NCBI GenBank assembly: GCA_027056615.1 | Contig: JALUKJ010000209.1 | Span: forward strand, 1-10,561 | DNA: 10,561 bases | Direction: 5' to 3' | Source: Campylobacteraceae bacterium | Lineage (GTDB): Bacteria; Campylobacterota; Campylobacteria; Campylobacterales; Sulfurovaceae | Shown: piece by piece, positions 1 through 6,801 of the stretch | How the letters are laid out: the number at the start of each line of letters is the position of its first letter | How positions within the stretch are numbered: position 1 is the stretch's first letter | Program-made: the position numbers and the translations under genes | Notes under the pieces: generated by a model | Told to the model about the DNA's origin: nothing | The model's input: only the letters and a program-made list of their open reading frames with translations | Databases searched by the model: none

Positions 1-73
1 CAGCAGCTGCCAATAAATATCTGTCAAAATTTACTTTTTCAAGTGCCAATGCTGTTAATTTTTCAATTTTCAT
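1..73 (-). CDS. rpoZ: RNA polymerase omega subunit, 5' part only
   Basis: Only the first 24 codons are inside the window; the gene runs off the left edge. They read MKIEKLTALALEK, then VNFDRYLLAAA. This fits the N-terminus of the small omega subunit, where a short KxxxLxxxAL helix is followed by a conserved DRY-type segment. Omega helps assemble and stabilise RNA polymerase by binding beta-prime. The ATG at 73-71 is preceded by an AAGGAT ribosome binding site a few bases upstream. It lies 102 bp downstream of pyrH on the same strand, and pyrH followed by rpoZ (then spoT) is a known order in Campylobacter relatives, so co-transcription is likely. The identification rests on a short segment plus gene order, hence moderate confidence. 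Confidence 0.72.
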   Translation of the reverse strand, partial: MKIEKLTALALEKVNFDRYLLAAA

Positions 74-175
74 CTTTATCCTTATGGTTAATTTTATTTC
101 AAACTAGGAACCGATAGCTTTAGCCTCGTTATGTTTGGGTGTAAACACTCCGATTCCAAAAAGTTTTAGAATAAT

Positions 176-919
<744 letters not shown>

Positions 920-951
920 CCCAAATGCTCTTAATATTGGTTGACTTTTGT

Positions 952-957
952 TATACT
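952..957 (+). promoter_or_regulatory. apt: Candidate extended -10 box of the apt promoter
   Basis: TTTTGTTATACTT carries TATACT preceded by TG plus one base, the extended -10 pattern. The start site would be near 964, giving a leader of about 24 bases. A TTGACT at 941-946 is too close to act as its -35 (5-base spacer). The apt and pyrH promoters are divergent in the 101-bp gap. Confidence 0.5.
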
Positions 958-987
958 TGCAAGAAAAATAGAATTAAAGGATTTCCT

Positions 988-1530
988 ATGTCAACATTAA
1001 CACAAGAAGAGAGAGAGATTATAGAGTCAAGCATTAGAGATATTCCAGATTTCCCCAAAAAAGGAATTGTTTTTAAAGATATTACTACCATTTTAAATAA
1101 CCCTAAAGCATTTCAAACACTTATGAATCACCTAACTAAACGTTACAAAAGTTACAATTTAGACTATGTAGCAGGTATAGATGCTCGTGGTTTTATTTTC
1201 GGTGCTATCTTAGCTGATAGATTGGGCATAGGTTTTGTACCTATTCGAAAAAAAGGAAAACTACCCTATACGACTGTTTCTGAAAAATACTCATTAGAGT
1301 ATGGTTTTGATGAAGTAGAAGTACACATTGACGCTTTTCCAAAAGAGAAGGCAAGAGTTTTACTTATAGATGACCTAATAGCCACAGGAGGAACAGCTAA
1401 AGCAGGTGTTTCACTTATTGGGAAAGTTGGTGCTACTTGTGTAGAGGCTTGTTTTATTGCTGAGTTGGACTTTTTAAAAGGGCGTGAGGGGATTGAAAGT
1501 GAGGTCTATTCTGTTTTGCATTTTGAGTAA
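988..1530 (+). CDS. apt: Adenine phosphoribosyltransferase
   Basis: Apt salvages adenine by joining it to PRPP to make AMP and pyrophosphate in the cytoplasm. The 180-residue product is the usual family length. It has the N-terminal [18 protein letters not shown] block (17-34), the [11 protein letters not shown] base-pocket segment (62-72), the flexible-loop region RKKGKLP (87-93), and the PRPP-binding motif [14 protein letters not shown] (124-137). I start at the ATG at 988 because an AAAGG ribosome binding site lies 7 bases before it and the conserved N-terminus begins there. The open frame continues upstream to 880, but that part overlaps the divergent pyrH start and the promoter and would add 36 non-conserved residues. 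It is monocistronic: its 3' side is a long region carrying repeats. Confidence 0.96.
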   Translation: MSTLTQEEREIIESSIRDIPDFPKKGIVFKDITTILNNPKAFQTLMNHLTKRYKSYNLDYVAGIDARGFIFGAILADRLGIGFVPIRKKGKLPYTTVSEKYSLEYGFDEVEVHIDAFPKEKARVLLIDDLIATGGTAKAGVSLIGKVGATCVEACFIAELDFLKGREGIESEVYSVLHFE

Positions 1531-1537
1531 TAAATTG

Positions 1538-1574
1538 CGTAGGTGTTATTATCTCATATATGCGTCAACTTAAG
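1538..1574 (+). repeat. Left arm of an outer, degenerate inverted repeat
   Basis: The arm starts CGTAGGTGT (1538-1546), an exact inverse match to ACACCTACG at 1826-1834. The similarity continues inwards with CATATATG and TCAA-(2)-TAAG, with two small indels, over 37 bases. It lies 30 bp outside the left REPIN arm. Confidence 0.55.
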
Positions 1575-1603
1575 ATTTATATACAAATTTATGTTGGAAA
1601 CGG

Positions 1604-1747
1604 TGTAGGTCGGGTTGCCCTCATCCCGACATCAATTGATATAAATAAATATTTTATCGTTCAATATATATTTGCCAATTTTGTTTTGTTCTATCAAGTT
1701 TTCAATTTATGTATGTTTATGTCGGGATGAGGGCAACCCGACCTACA
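1604..1747. mobile_element. REPIN-like element: two inverted REP units (GTAG plus hairpin)
   Basis: The arms 1604-1632 and 1719-1747 are perfect 29-bp inverted repeats around an 86-base AT-rich centre, 144 bp in all. Each arm is itself a REP-type unit. The left one starts with GTAG (1605-1608), followed by the stem GTCGGG (1609-1614) and CCCGAC (1625-1630) around a 10-base loop. The right one is its mirror, ending in CTAC (1743-1746). A 5' GTAG next to an imperfect palindrome is the signature recognised by REP-associated tyrosine transposases (RAYT, IS200/IS605-like), and inverted REP pairs (BIME/REPIN) are the units they spread. The arms are far more GC-rich than their surroundings. No transposase gene is in the window, so it would be non-autonomous. 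Confidence 0.8.
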
Positions 1748-1797
1748 GACTGCCATCTTTTTTAAAAAAATAAGCTTCTACTTTATGTAAATTATGG

Positions 1798-1834
1798 CTT
1801 AGATTGACATATATGTGACATGGTCACACCTACG
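1798..1834 (-). repeat. Right arm of the outer inverted repeat, with a small hairpin
   Basis: It mirrors 1538-1574. It contains a 6-bp stem, TGTGAC (1814-1819) and GTCACA (1823-1828), with a 3-base loop, followed one base later by CTAC (1830-1833). Read on the minus strand this is again GTAG followed by a hairpin, the same architecture as a REP unit but with different sequence. Confidence 0.5.
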
Positions 1835-1948
1835 TGTAAATCGTTCTTGAATTTTAAAATCAGCATATTTTTTAATAAAAACGCCATAAATTCGCCTACT
1901 TACTGATAATGTAAAAAGATAAATTTTTTGAGGGGAATATTTTTGATG

Positions 1949-2023
1949 TGGCTCCGGATGTAGGATTCGAACCTACGACCAAATGATTAACAGTCATCTA
2001 CTCTACCACTGAGCTAATCCGGA
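1949..2023 (-). tRNA. tRNA-Asn (anticodon GUU), copy 2 of the tandem
   Basis: On the minus strand the sequence folds as a 75-nt cloverleaf: acceptor TCCGGAT paired with ATCCGGA, D-arm GCTC/GAGT, anticodon stem GATGA/TCATT around CTGTTAA (anticodon GTT), T-arm GTAGG-TTCGAAT-CCTAC, discriminator G, and an encoded CCA. It is identical to the copy 100 bp upstream and is the second gene of the transcript. No strong terminator is visible after it. Confidence 0.97.
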
Positions 2024-2048
2024 ACAGTTACTATGAAGAAAAATTTTA

Positions 2049-2123
2049 TGGCTCCGGATGTAGGATTCGAACCTACGACCAAATGATTAACAGTCATCTA
2101 CTCTACCACTGAGCTAATCCGGA
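2049..2123 (-). tRNA. tRNA-Asn (anticodon GUU), copy 1 of the tandem
   Basis: This has the same 75-nt cloverleaf as the neighbouring copy, with no differences, encoded CCA and anticodon GTT. It is the promoter-proximal gene. A strong promoter lies about 40 bp upstream (2162-2190), and the spacer to the second copy is 25 bases, so the pair is probably transcribed as one precursor. Confidence 0.97.
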
Positions 2124-2161
2124 ACAATCATTTAAAACAGTCTGTCTTAAATTGGAGTGCG

Positions 2162-2190
2162 ATTATAGACAAAAATCTCTTTTATGTCAA
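2162..2190 (-). promoter_or_regulatory. Consensus sigma70 promoter for the tRNA-Asn pair
   Basis: On the minus strand a perfect TTGACA (2190-2185) and a perfect TATAAT (2167-2162) are separated by exactly 17 bases. Transcription would start near 2155, about 30 bases before the first tRNA. The -35 box lies inside the terminator hairpin of the upstream operon. Confidence 0.85.
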
Positions 2191-2199
2191 GAGATTTTT
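2171..2199 (-). terminator. Hairpin terminator of the four-gene minus-strand operon
   Basis: A perfect 11-bp stem (2171-2181 with 2189-2199) around a 7-base loop begins 12 bases after the radical SAM stop codon. On the minus strand the distal stem half ends in a run of T, giving an intrinsic-terminator layout. The stem is AT-rich with few G-C pairs, so its strength is uncertain. Confidence 0.65.
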
Positions 2200-2210
2200 T
2201 GATTTTTTAC

Positions 2211-3131
2211 TTATCCTATAATATTTTTAACAAAAAAGTCATAATTGGCATAAGTTTCTAACTTAATTTTCTTATTATCTACAAGTAGTTGCAATCTCTC
2301 TTTACTGGCATCATCAAACAATACATCAATATCTTCAGGGGTTAATGGACGTTTTTTAATGGTCTCTAAAATATCATCTTTAGAGTAGCTAGAGGCTTTT
2401 GCCGAGAGTTTTTGACGATGAGCAATATAAATAGGCAATGTAGCATCAAACCATGTTGAACGCTCTAAAATATCCTCATAACTCAAACCCTCTACAGAGT
2501 AAGCAGGTGGTCTGTCTATGGTTCCTATATCTATACGAGTTGGTTTAAGCTTTAATAGGTAGCTATTTAAAGCTCTTATCTCCTCTTTTGTATCATTTAT
2601 ACCTTTGACCATTAAAATCTCTACAATTAAAGGCTTAGAGAACTTCTCTTTAAAACTTAACATTCCCTCTTTTATCTGTTCTACATCAATTCCTTTATTG
2701 GCTCTATCTAGCCTTTTTAGACAACGAGGTGTAGCACAATCTAAAGAGAGTTTTACGCTGTCAAATTTCATAAGTGCCTCTTGAATATCAGCTTTATTAA
2801 TAGTAGAAGCGTTAGACAAAATTAGTGTTTTTATATTTCCCTTAACACTATTTATTTTATTCATAAGTTCAGATAAATAGGGGTAAAGAGTCGGTTCTCC
2901 ATTGGCTGTGACCGTTAAAACATCAATATCTTGATGTTCAGCTAAAACACCATTTAAAGCCTCCATAATCTCCTCTACCGAAACCACATCTTTATAAGCT
3001 CCCATAGTCTTAGCAGGTTCAAGTTCACAGTAGAGACAGTCAAAGTTACACTGCTTTTTAGAGGGGCTAAGGTCAATACCAAGCGACTTTCCAAAACGTC
3101 GTGAGTTAATAGGTCCAAAGATAATAGGCAT
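2211..3131 (-). CDS. Radical SAM protein, COG0731 / TYW1-like family
   Basis: The N-terminal region carries PIIFGPINSRRFG, followed by the 4Fe-4S motif CNFDCLYC (CxxxCxxC). This combination is typical of the COG0731 family, related to the TYW1 wyosine-tRNA synthases. NGEPTLYP matches the SAM-binding GGE-type motif. The last 60 or so residues (KKRPLTPEDIDVLF onwards) look like a small winged-helix-type tail. Substrate and role in bacteria are unknown to me; a tRNA-modification role is only analogy. Two starts are possible. The ATG at 3131 gives 306 residues, follows the peptidase stop by one base, and puts the family's usual start at MPIIFGP. The ATG at 3146 adds five residues and overlaps the peptidase gene by 14 bp. 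I prefer the shorter form. It is the last gene of the operon. Confidence 0.88.
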   Translation of the reverse strand: MPIIFGPINSRRFGKSLGIDLSPSKKQCNFDCLYCELEPAKTMGAYKDVVSVEEIMEALNGVLAEHQDIDVLTVTANGEPTLYPYLSELMNKINSVKGNIKTLILSNASTINKADIQEALMKFDSVKLSLDCATPRCLKRLDRANKGIDVEQIKEGMLSFKEKFSKPLIVEILMVKGINDTKEEIRALNSYLLKLKPTRIDIGTIDRPPAYSVEGLSYEDILERSTWFDATLPIYIAHRQKLSAKASSYSKDDILETIKKRPLTPEDIDVLFDDASKERLQLLVDNKKIKLETYANYDFFVKNIIG

Positions 3132-3132
3132 A

Positions 3133-5085
3133 TTAATTAATTCCATATAGTTTCAAAAGGCTCTCAACTTTTGGTTCTCGACCAAGCCACTGTTTGTAGA
3201 GACTAGACATATCTTCTGAACCACCCTTGTTTAAAATATATTTTAAGTAACCATCTGCTTTTTCTTGATTAAAGCCTTTCTCTTCATCTAAACACTCATA
3301 GAAAGCATCTGCACTCAATACCTCTGCCCATTTATAAGAGTAGTACCCAGCTGAGTAGCCACCTGCAAAGATATGAGCAAACCCATTTTGAAACTTATTG
3401 TACTTTGGAACAGGTAAGAGAGCCGTTTTTTTGCGAATATCATCTAACAGAGCCTGAACCTCATCTCCTTGATAGAGCTTTTTATGAAGATTAAAATCAA
3501 ACAGAGAGAACTCAACCTGACGTAAAATCCCAAGAGCAGATTGAAAGTTTTTGGTCTCTTTGATTTTATCTAATAGCTCATCACTCATTGGCTCTCCACT
3601 CTTATAGTGAAAAGCAAACTTCTTTAAAATAGGCTTCTCATAAGCAAACGCTTCCAAAAACTGTGACGGAAATTCCACAACGTCCCAAGCTACACCATTA
3701 ATACCTGAAATTGAACGCTCTTTACATCTTCCAAAGAGATGGTGAATAGCATGTCCCATCTCATGAAATAGGGTTACAACATCATCATGACGTAGTAGGC
3801 TTGGGTTCTCATCGGTCGATGGTGAAAAGTTACAAACTACAAAAGCAGAAGGTAAATGTTCTTTACCTTGCCCATCAATATAATGTGTTTTCCAATCATG
3901 CATCCATGCTCCACCTCTTTTGCTCTCTCGTGCTTCAAGGTCAAAGTAAATTCGCCCCGCTAAGTTGTTTTCCCTATATATATCAAAAGTTTTTACCTTT
4001 TCATTCCAAACAGTTACATCAACCTCCTTAAACTCAACACCAAAGAGTCCAGAGACCACATTTAGCAGACCTTGAAGCACTTTTGACTGCTCAAAATAGG
4101 GCTTTGTCATACTCTCATCAAAATTAAACTTCTCTTTTTTAAGCTTTTCAGAGTAGTAGGCTACATCAAACCCTTGTAATGACTCAATGCCATCTGTACG
4201 TAGAGCAAACTCTTTTAGCTCCTCTAGCTCCTCTTTGGCTTGTGGAAGTGCTTTTTCTCCTAACTCCTCTAAAAACTTCGTTACATCATATATAGTAGAA
4301 GCATCTTTAGTTGCTAGTGAATATTCGGCAAAATTTTCAAATTCAAGCAGTTTAGCCTCTTGTTGTCGAAGTTCCAAGAGCTGGTCTATCACCTCTGCAT
4401 TTTCAGGGGCTCGACTTGTATAAGCTCTAGCCATCTCTTCACGCTTAGCTCGATTGCTACCATAGGTCATATAGGCTAGATAAGATGGAGTTTGTAGCGT
4501 AAATTTATAAACAGTTTTTCCATCTATCTCTGTTTTAGCTAATGCTAAGTCACTATGGGGTATTTCAGCTACATCACGCTCATCTTCAACTATCATCTCA
4601 AAAGCATTGGTTGCATCTAGTAGATTTTGAGAAAAGTTATTGCCTAGTTCACTAAGCTTTAGGTTTATCTCTTCTAGCTCTTTTTTCTGTTCTTGTGAGA
4701 GTTCAGCCCCAGAGAGAACAAAATCTCTTACATCATTTTCTAGTACCCTGTGTTCTTCTTTATCATTACTACTAATCTTTTTGAGTTTAGCATAGAGTGC
4801 CTCATTTTGAGAGACAGCACTTGAAAACTTAGAGAGCTGTGGTAGACAAGCCTCATAGGCTTTTTGTGTAACTTCACTATTTTCTACTGAATTTAGATGT
4901 GAAAGTGGTGTAAAGAAGTTCCCTAACTCTTCATCTAAATCTTGCATAGGTTTAATGACCCCTGCGTAAGAGTAGTCCTCATTGCTACTAAGTTCATTGA
5001 TTGTCTCTAATTGAGAAGCTAAAAGAGTCTCTAGCTTATTGGGGAATGTCTCTAAATTATCTATTTTAAATTCTTGAAAAGGCAT
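3133..5085 (-). CDS. M3 family oligopeptidase (oligopeptidase A-like)
   Basis: This is a cytoplasmic zinc metallopeptidase expected to degrade short peptides, related to oligopeptidase A (PrlC/OpdA). The 650-residue product is near family length and has no signal peptide. The zinc site is intact: HEMGH (441-445) within LFHEMGHAIHHLFG, and the third ligand glutamate E471 in VVEFPSQF, about 26 residues downstream as in M3 enzymes. The HIFAGGYSAGYYSY segment (571-584) is the conserved substrate-binding His/Tyr region. The N-terminal two thirds is the usual helical part. The ATG has an AGGA ribosome binding site 6 bases upstream. It lies 16 bp after the HD gene and directly abuts the radical SAM gene, so it belongs to the same operon. 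It could also be named prlC, but orthology cannot be settled here. Confidence 0.93.
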   Translation of the reverse strand: MPFQEFKIDNLETFPNKLETLLASQLETINELSSNEDYSYAGVIKPMQDLDEELGNFFTPLSHLNSVENSEVTQKAYEACLPQLSKFSSAVSQNEALYAKLKKISSNDKEEHRVLENDVRDFVLSGAELSQEQKKELEEINLKLSELGNNFSQNLLDATNAFEMIVEDERDVAEIPHSDLALAKTEIDGKTVYKFTLQTPSYLAYMTYGSNRAKREEMARAYTSRAPENAEVIDQLLELRQQEAKLLEFENFAEYSLATKDASTIYDVTKFLEELGEKALPQAKEELEELKEFALRTDGIESLQGFDVAYYSEKLKKEKFNFDESMTKPYFEQSKVLQGLLNVVSGLFGVEFKEVDVTVWNEKVKTFDIYRENNLAGRIYFDLEARESKRGGAWMHDWKTHYIDGQGKEHLPSAFVVCNFSPSTDENPSLLRHDDVVTLFHEMGHAIHHLFGRCKERSISGINGVAWDVVEFPSQFLEAFAYEKPILKKFAFHYKSGEPMSDELLDKIKETKNFQSALGILRQVEFSLFDFNLHKKLYQGDEVQALLDDIRKKTALLPVPKYNKFQNGFAHIFAGGYSAGYYSYKWAEVLSADAFYECLDEEKGFNQEKADGYLKYILNKGGSEDMSSLYKQWLGREPKVESLLKLYGIN

Positions 5086-5101
5086 GGTTTTTCCTAACTA
5101 T

Positions 5102-5704
5102 TTATATGAGAGAATTATACTCTATTAACATATTAACTCTAGCTTGTCTCTCATATTTGTCATAAAAATATCTACTCTTATAGATTCTCTCTTTATCTAA
5201 AAACCTCTCTAAAACCTTTTTACGTCCAAAAAGATAGGTAGTATCATCATAAAAAACATACTCTTTGCGTACATTTTGAGTATACTCTTTATATCTCTTT
5301 TGGCTAGAACCCAAAATGCTTAAATCGGCATCTAAAAAGATTGCATTTACCTCACTAGAGGCTTTATGAGTTTTTGTTTCAATTATGAGTTGAGAAACCT
5401 CTTCAATAAGCATCGATGATACACCTAACTCTTCAAGTCTCTTCTTAGCTAAAAGAGCCGATTGCTCTTCATTGTCATCTCTTTTTACATCATAAACAAT
5501 ATCATGATAAAAGATGCCAAATTCTAAAAGAGGAGTAAGTTTAAAAGATTGGAACTCTTTATAAATATGTTCAAGATGTTTTAATGTATGATAATATCTT
5601 ATGGGTTGGGAGTGTAAAATTCTAATCTCTTCCCCTAATAAAGAGATTCGTGCTGTATCTTTAGAAAATTTTTGACATAAAGTTCTAAATTTGTTTGCTA
5701 ACAT
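5102..5704 (-). CDS. HD-superfamily phosphohydrolase-like protein (COG4339 type)
   Basis: The 200-residue soluble protein has a metal-binding HD-domain pattern: YYHTLKHLEH (37-46, H39 and H43), FYHDIVYD (65-72, with the HD pair H67-D68), ETKTHK (109-114), and LDADLSILG (124-132, D125/D127). After these come the YKEYTQNVRKEY and FLDKERIYKSRYF segments common in COG4339 proteins. The domain suggests a metal-dependent phosphohydrolase, but the substrate is unknown. The ATG is the only likely start, because a stop lies two codons upstream. No clear Shine-Dalgarno sequence precedes it; a TATTAT-like box just 5 bases before the ATG raises the possibility of a near-leaderless transcript. It starts 39 bp after the oxidoreductase gene and ends 16 bp before the peptidase gene, so it is in the same operon. 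Confidence 0.85.
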   Translation of the reverse strand: MLANKFRTLCQKFSKDTARISLLGEEIRILHSQPIRYYHTLKHLEHIYKEFQSFKLTPLLEFGIFYHDIVYDVKRDDNEEQSALLAKKRLEELGVSSMLIEEVSQLIIETKTHKASSEVNAIFLDADLSILGSSQKRYKEYTQNVRKEYVFYDDTTYLFGRKKVLERFLDKERIYKSRYFYDKYERQARVNMLIEYNSLI

Positions 5705-5743
5705 AAGCTATAATAACTTTTATTTTTGGAAAAATAGGGTTTA

Positions 5744-6700
5744 TCACCTACCCTTCAAAATATGATTAACAATCCTGTACCCATGATTTAAAGCAATAGC
5801 AATACTTCCACCTGAGGAGAAAGCAATATCTCCTGCGATGTAAAGTCCTTTCACTTCACTCTCATAGTTCTCATCAAAAATCGGTTCACCTTTTTCATCT
5901 AATGTAATGCCACATGCCTTTAAAAAATCTTTAGGGGTTGTTCCTCCAATAGCATAGACAGCTTTATCATAAAGTTCGTATGTTCCATCAACATAGTTTA
6001 CTTTAATCTGTCCATGTTCATTTTCAATATTTTCAATGTCTATACCCAATTTTAAAGCTACTTTTCCATCTTGGGCATATTGTGCTATCATCTCTCTATT
6101 TGTTGGATTTGGTCGTGTAATTTTCTTTTGACGATAGGTTAAAGTTACATTGTTATTCTCACTTAATTCACAAGCATACTCAATAGCTGAATCACCACCT
6201 CCAACTACCAATACATTTTCACCTTGACCACATTTATCTAAATTATAACCAACTAGAGGTCTAAGTGAAACAGGGATTTTATATTTTGGCTTATTTGGTT
6301 TTCCCATTCTCCCAATAGCAACAATAATATTTTTAGCTTGGAAAGTTCCCTTACTACTCTCTACAGTAAAGAGTTTATCTACTTTATAGACTTTTTGCAC
6401 TTCACAATTAAATTCACTATCTATTAACTCATCATCAAGGAGTTTGTCAAAATAGTCTAAAGTACTCTCTTTTGTTCCATCAACAAAGTCAACATTTCCC
6501 TCTAACTTAACCATCTGACCTTGCCAATCTTTATCAACACGTTTTTTATCTTTATAGAACTTACGAATAGTATTTGAGTGGTTATCTGTTTTTTCTAACA
6601 AAAGTATCTTCTTTAGTCCCAACTCTTTCGCCTCTACCACAGAACCAATTCCCCCAGGTCCTCCACCAATTACAATTAAATCATAAACAATACTATTCAT
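5744..6700 (-). CDS. FAD/NAD(P)-dependent oxidoreductase, thioredoxin-reductase-like without CxxC
   Basis: This 318-residue flavoprotein has two nucleotide-binding domains. The N-terminal GGGPGG (12-17) is the FAD Rossmann loop, GGGDSAIE (167-174) the NAD(P)H loop, and AGDIAFSSGGSIAIALNHG (289-307) the closing FAD motif. Layout and length match low-molecular-weight thioredoxin reductases, but no CxxC pair is present; its cysteines (99, 157, 177, 263) are scattered. That resembles the YpdA / ferredoxin-NADP reductase-like side of the family, so the electron acceptor cannot be named. An AGAAGGA ribosome binding site precedes the ATG. It is the first gene of the four-gene operon and is divergent from the helicase gene. 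The protein is probably cytoplasmic. Confidence 0.87.
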   Translation of the reverse strand: MNSIVYDLIVIGGGPGGIGSVVEAKELGLKKILLLEKTDNHSNTIRKFYKDKKRVDKDWQGQMVKLEGNVDFVDGTKESTLDYFDKLLDDELIDSEFNCEVQKVYKVDKLFTVESSKGTFQAKNIIVAIGRMGKPNKPKYKIPVSLRPLVGYNLDKCGQGENVLVVGGGDSAIEYACELSENNNVTLTYRQKKITRPNPTNREMIAQYAQDGKVALKLGIDIENIENEHGQIKVNYVDGTYELYDKAVYAIGGTTPKDFLKACGITLDEKGEPIFDENYESEVKGLYIAGDIAFSSGGSIAIALNHGYRIVNHILKGR

Positions 6701-6736
6701 AATTTTTCCTTCTTATTTTTAAAATTACTTATTGAC

Positions 6737-6742
6737 ATTATA
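6737..6742 (-). promoter_or_regulatory. Candidate -10 box for the oxidoreductase-led operon
   Basis: Read on the minus strand, CTGTATAATGTC contains a perfect TATAAT. The start site would be about 6730, a leader of about 30 bases with the AGAAGGA site. No good -35 is seen. Confidence 0.5.
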
Positions 6743-6756
6743 CAGTAGAGTTTATT

Positions 6757-6770
6757 TATAATGATATAAT
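6757..6770 (+). promoter_or_regulatory. Candidate -10 boxes for the helicase gene (two overlapping choices)
   Basis: TATAAT occurs at 6757-6762 and again at 6765-6770. A TTGACA at 6732-6737 stands 19 bases before the first copy, a slightly long but possible spacer. The second copy would work as a -10 without a -35. Transcription would begin near 6770-6778, shortly before the AAGG site at 6793-6796. Confidence 0.5.
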
Positions 6771-6801
6771 TTCACTATCAAACAATAATGGAAAGGCATC
6801 A

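Larger units (their letters stand above)
1531..1948. other. 418-bp gene-free convergent region holding nested inverted repeats
   Basis: This stretch separates apt (read rightwards) from the tRNA-Asn pair (read leftwards), so both 3' ends face it. It is AT-rich apart from two GC-rich 29-bp arms (1604-1632 and 1719-1747) and carries an outer imperfect repeat pair (1538-1574 and 1798-1834). I see no convincing gene in it. An open frame from 1560 to 1730 (56 codons) runs through a repeat arm and has no ribosome binding site. No classical intrinsic terminator for apt or for the tRNAs is obvious; the repeat hairpins could serve that role. From 1835 to 1948 I see only plain AT-rich sequence. Confidence 0.85.

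Noticed and set aside
941..957. TTGACT plus TATACT as a full sigma70 promoter for apt
   Set aside because: The spacer is only 5 bases; only the extended -10 is kept.
1560..1730. Open frame of 56 codons on the plus strand beginning MRQLKIYIQIYV
   Set aside because: It runs through the left REPIN arm, ends inside the right one, has no ribosome binding site, and its residues reflect repeat and AT-rich sequence.
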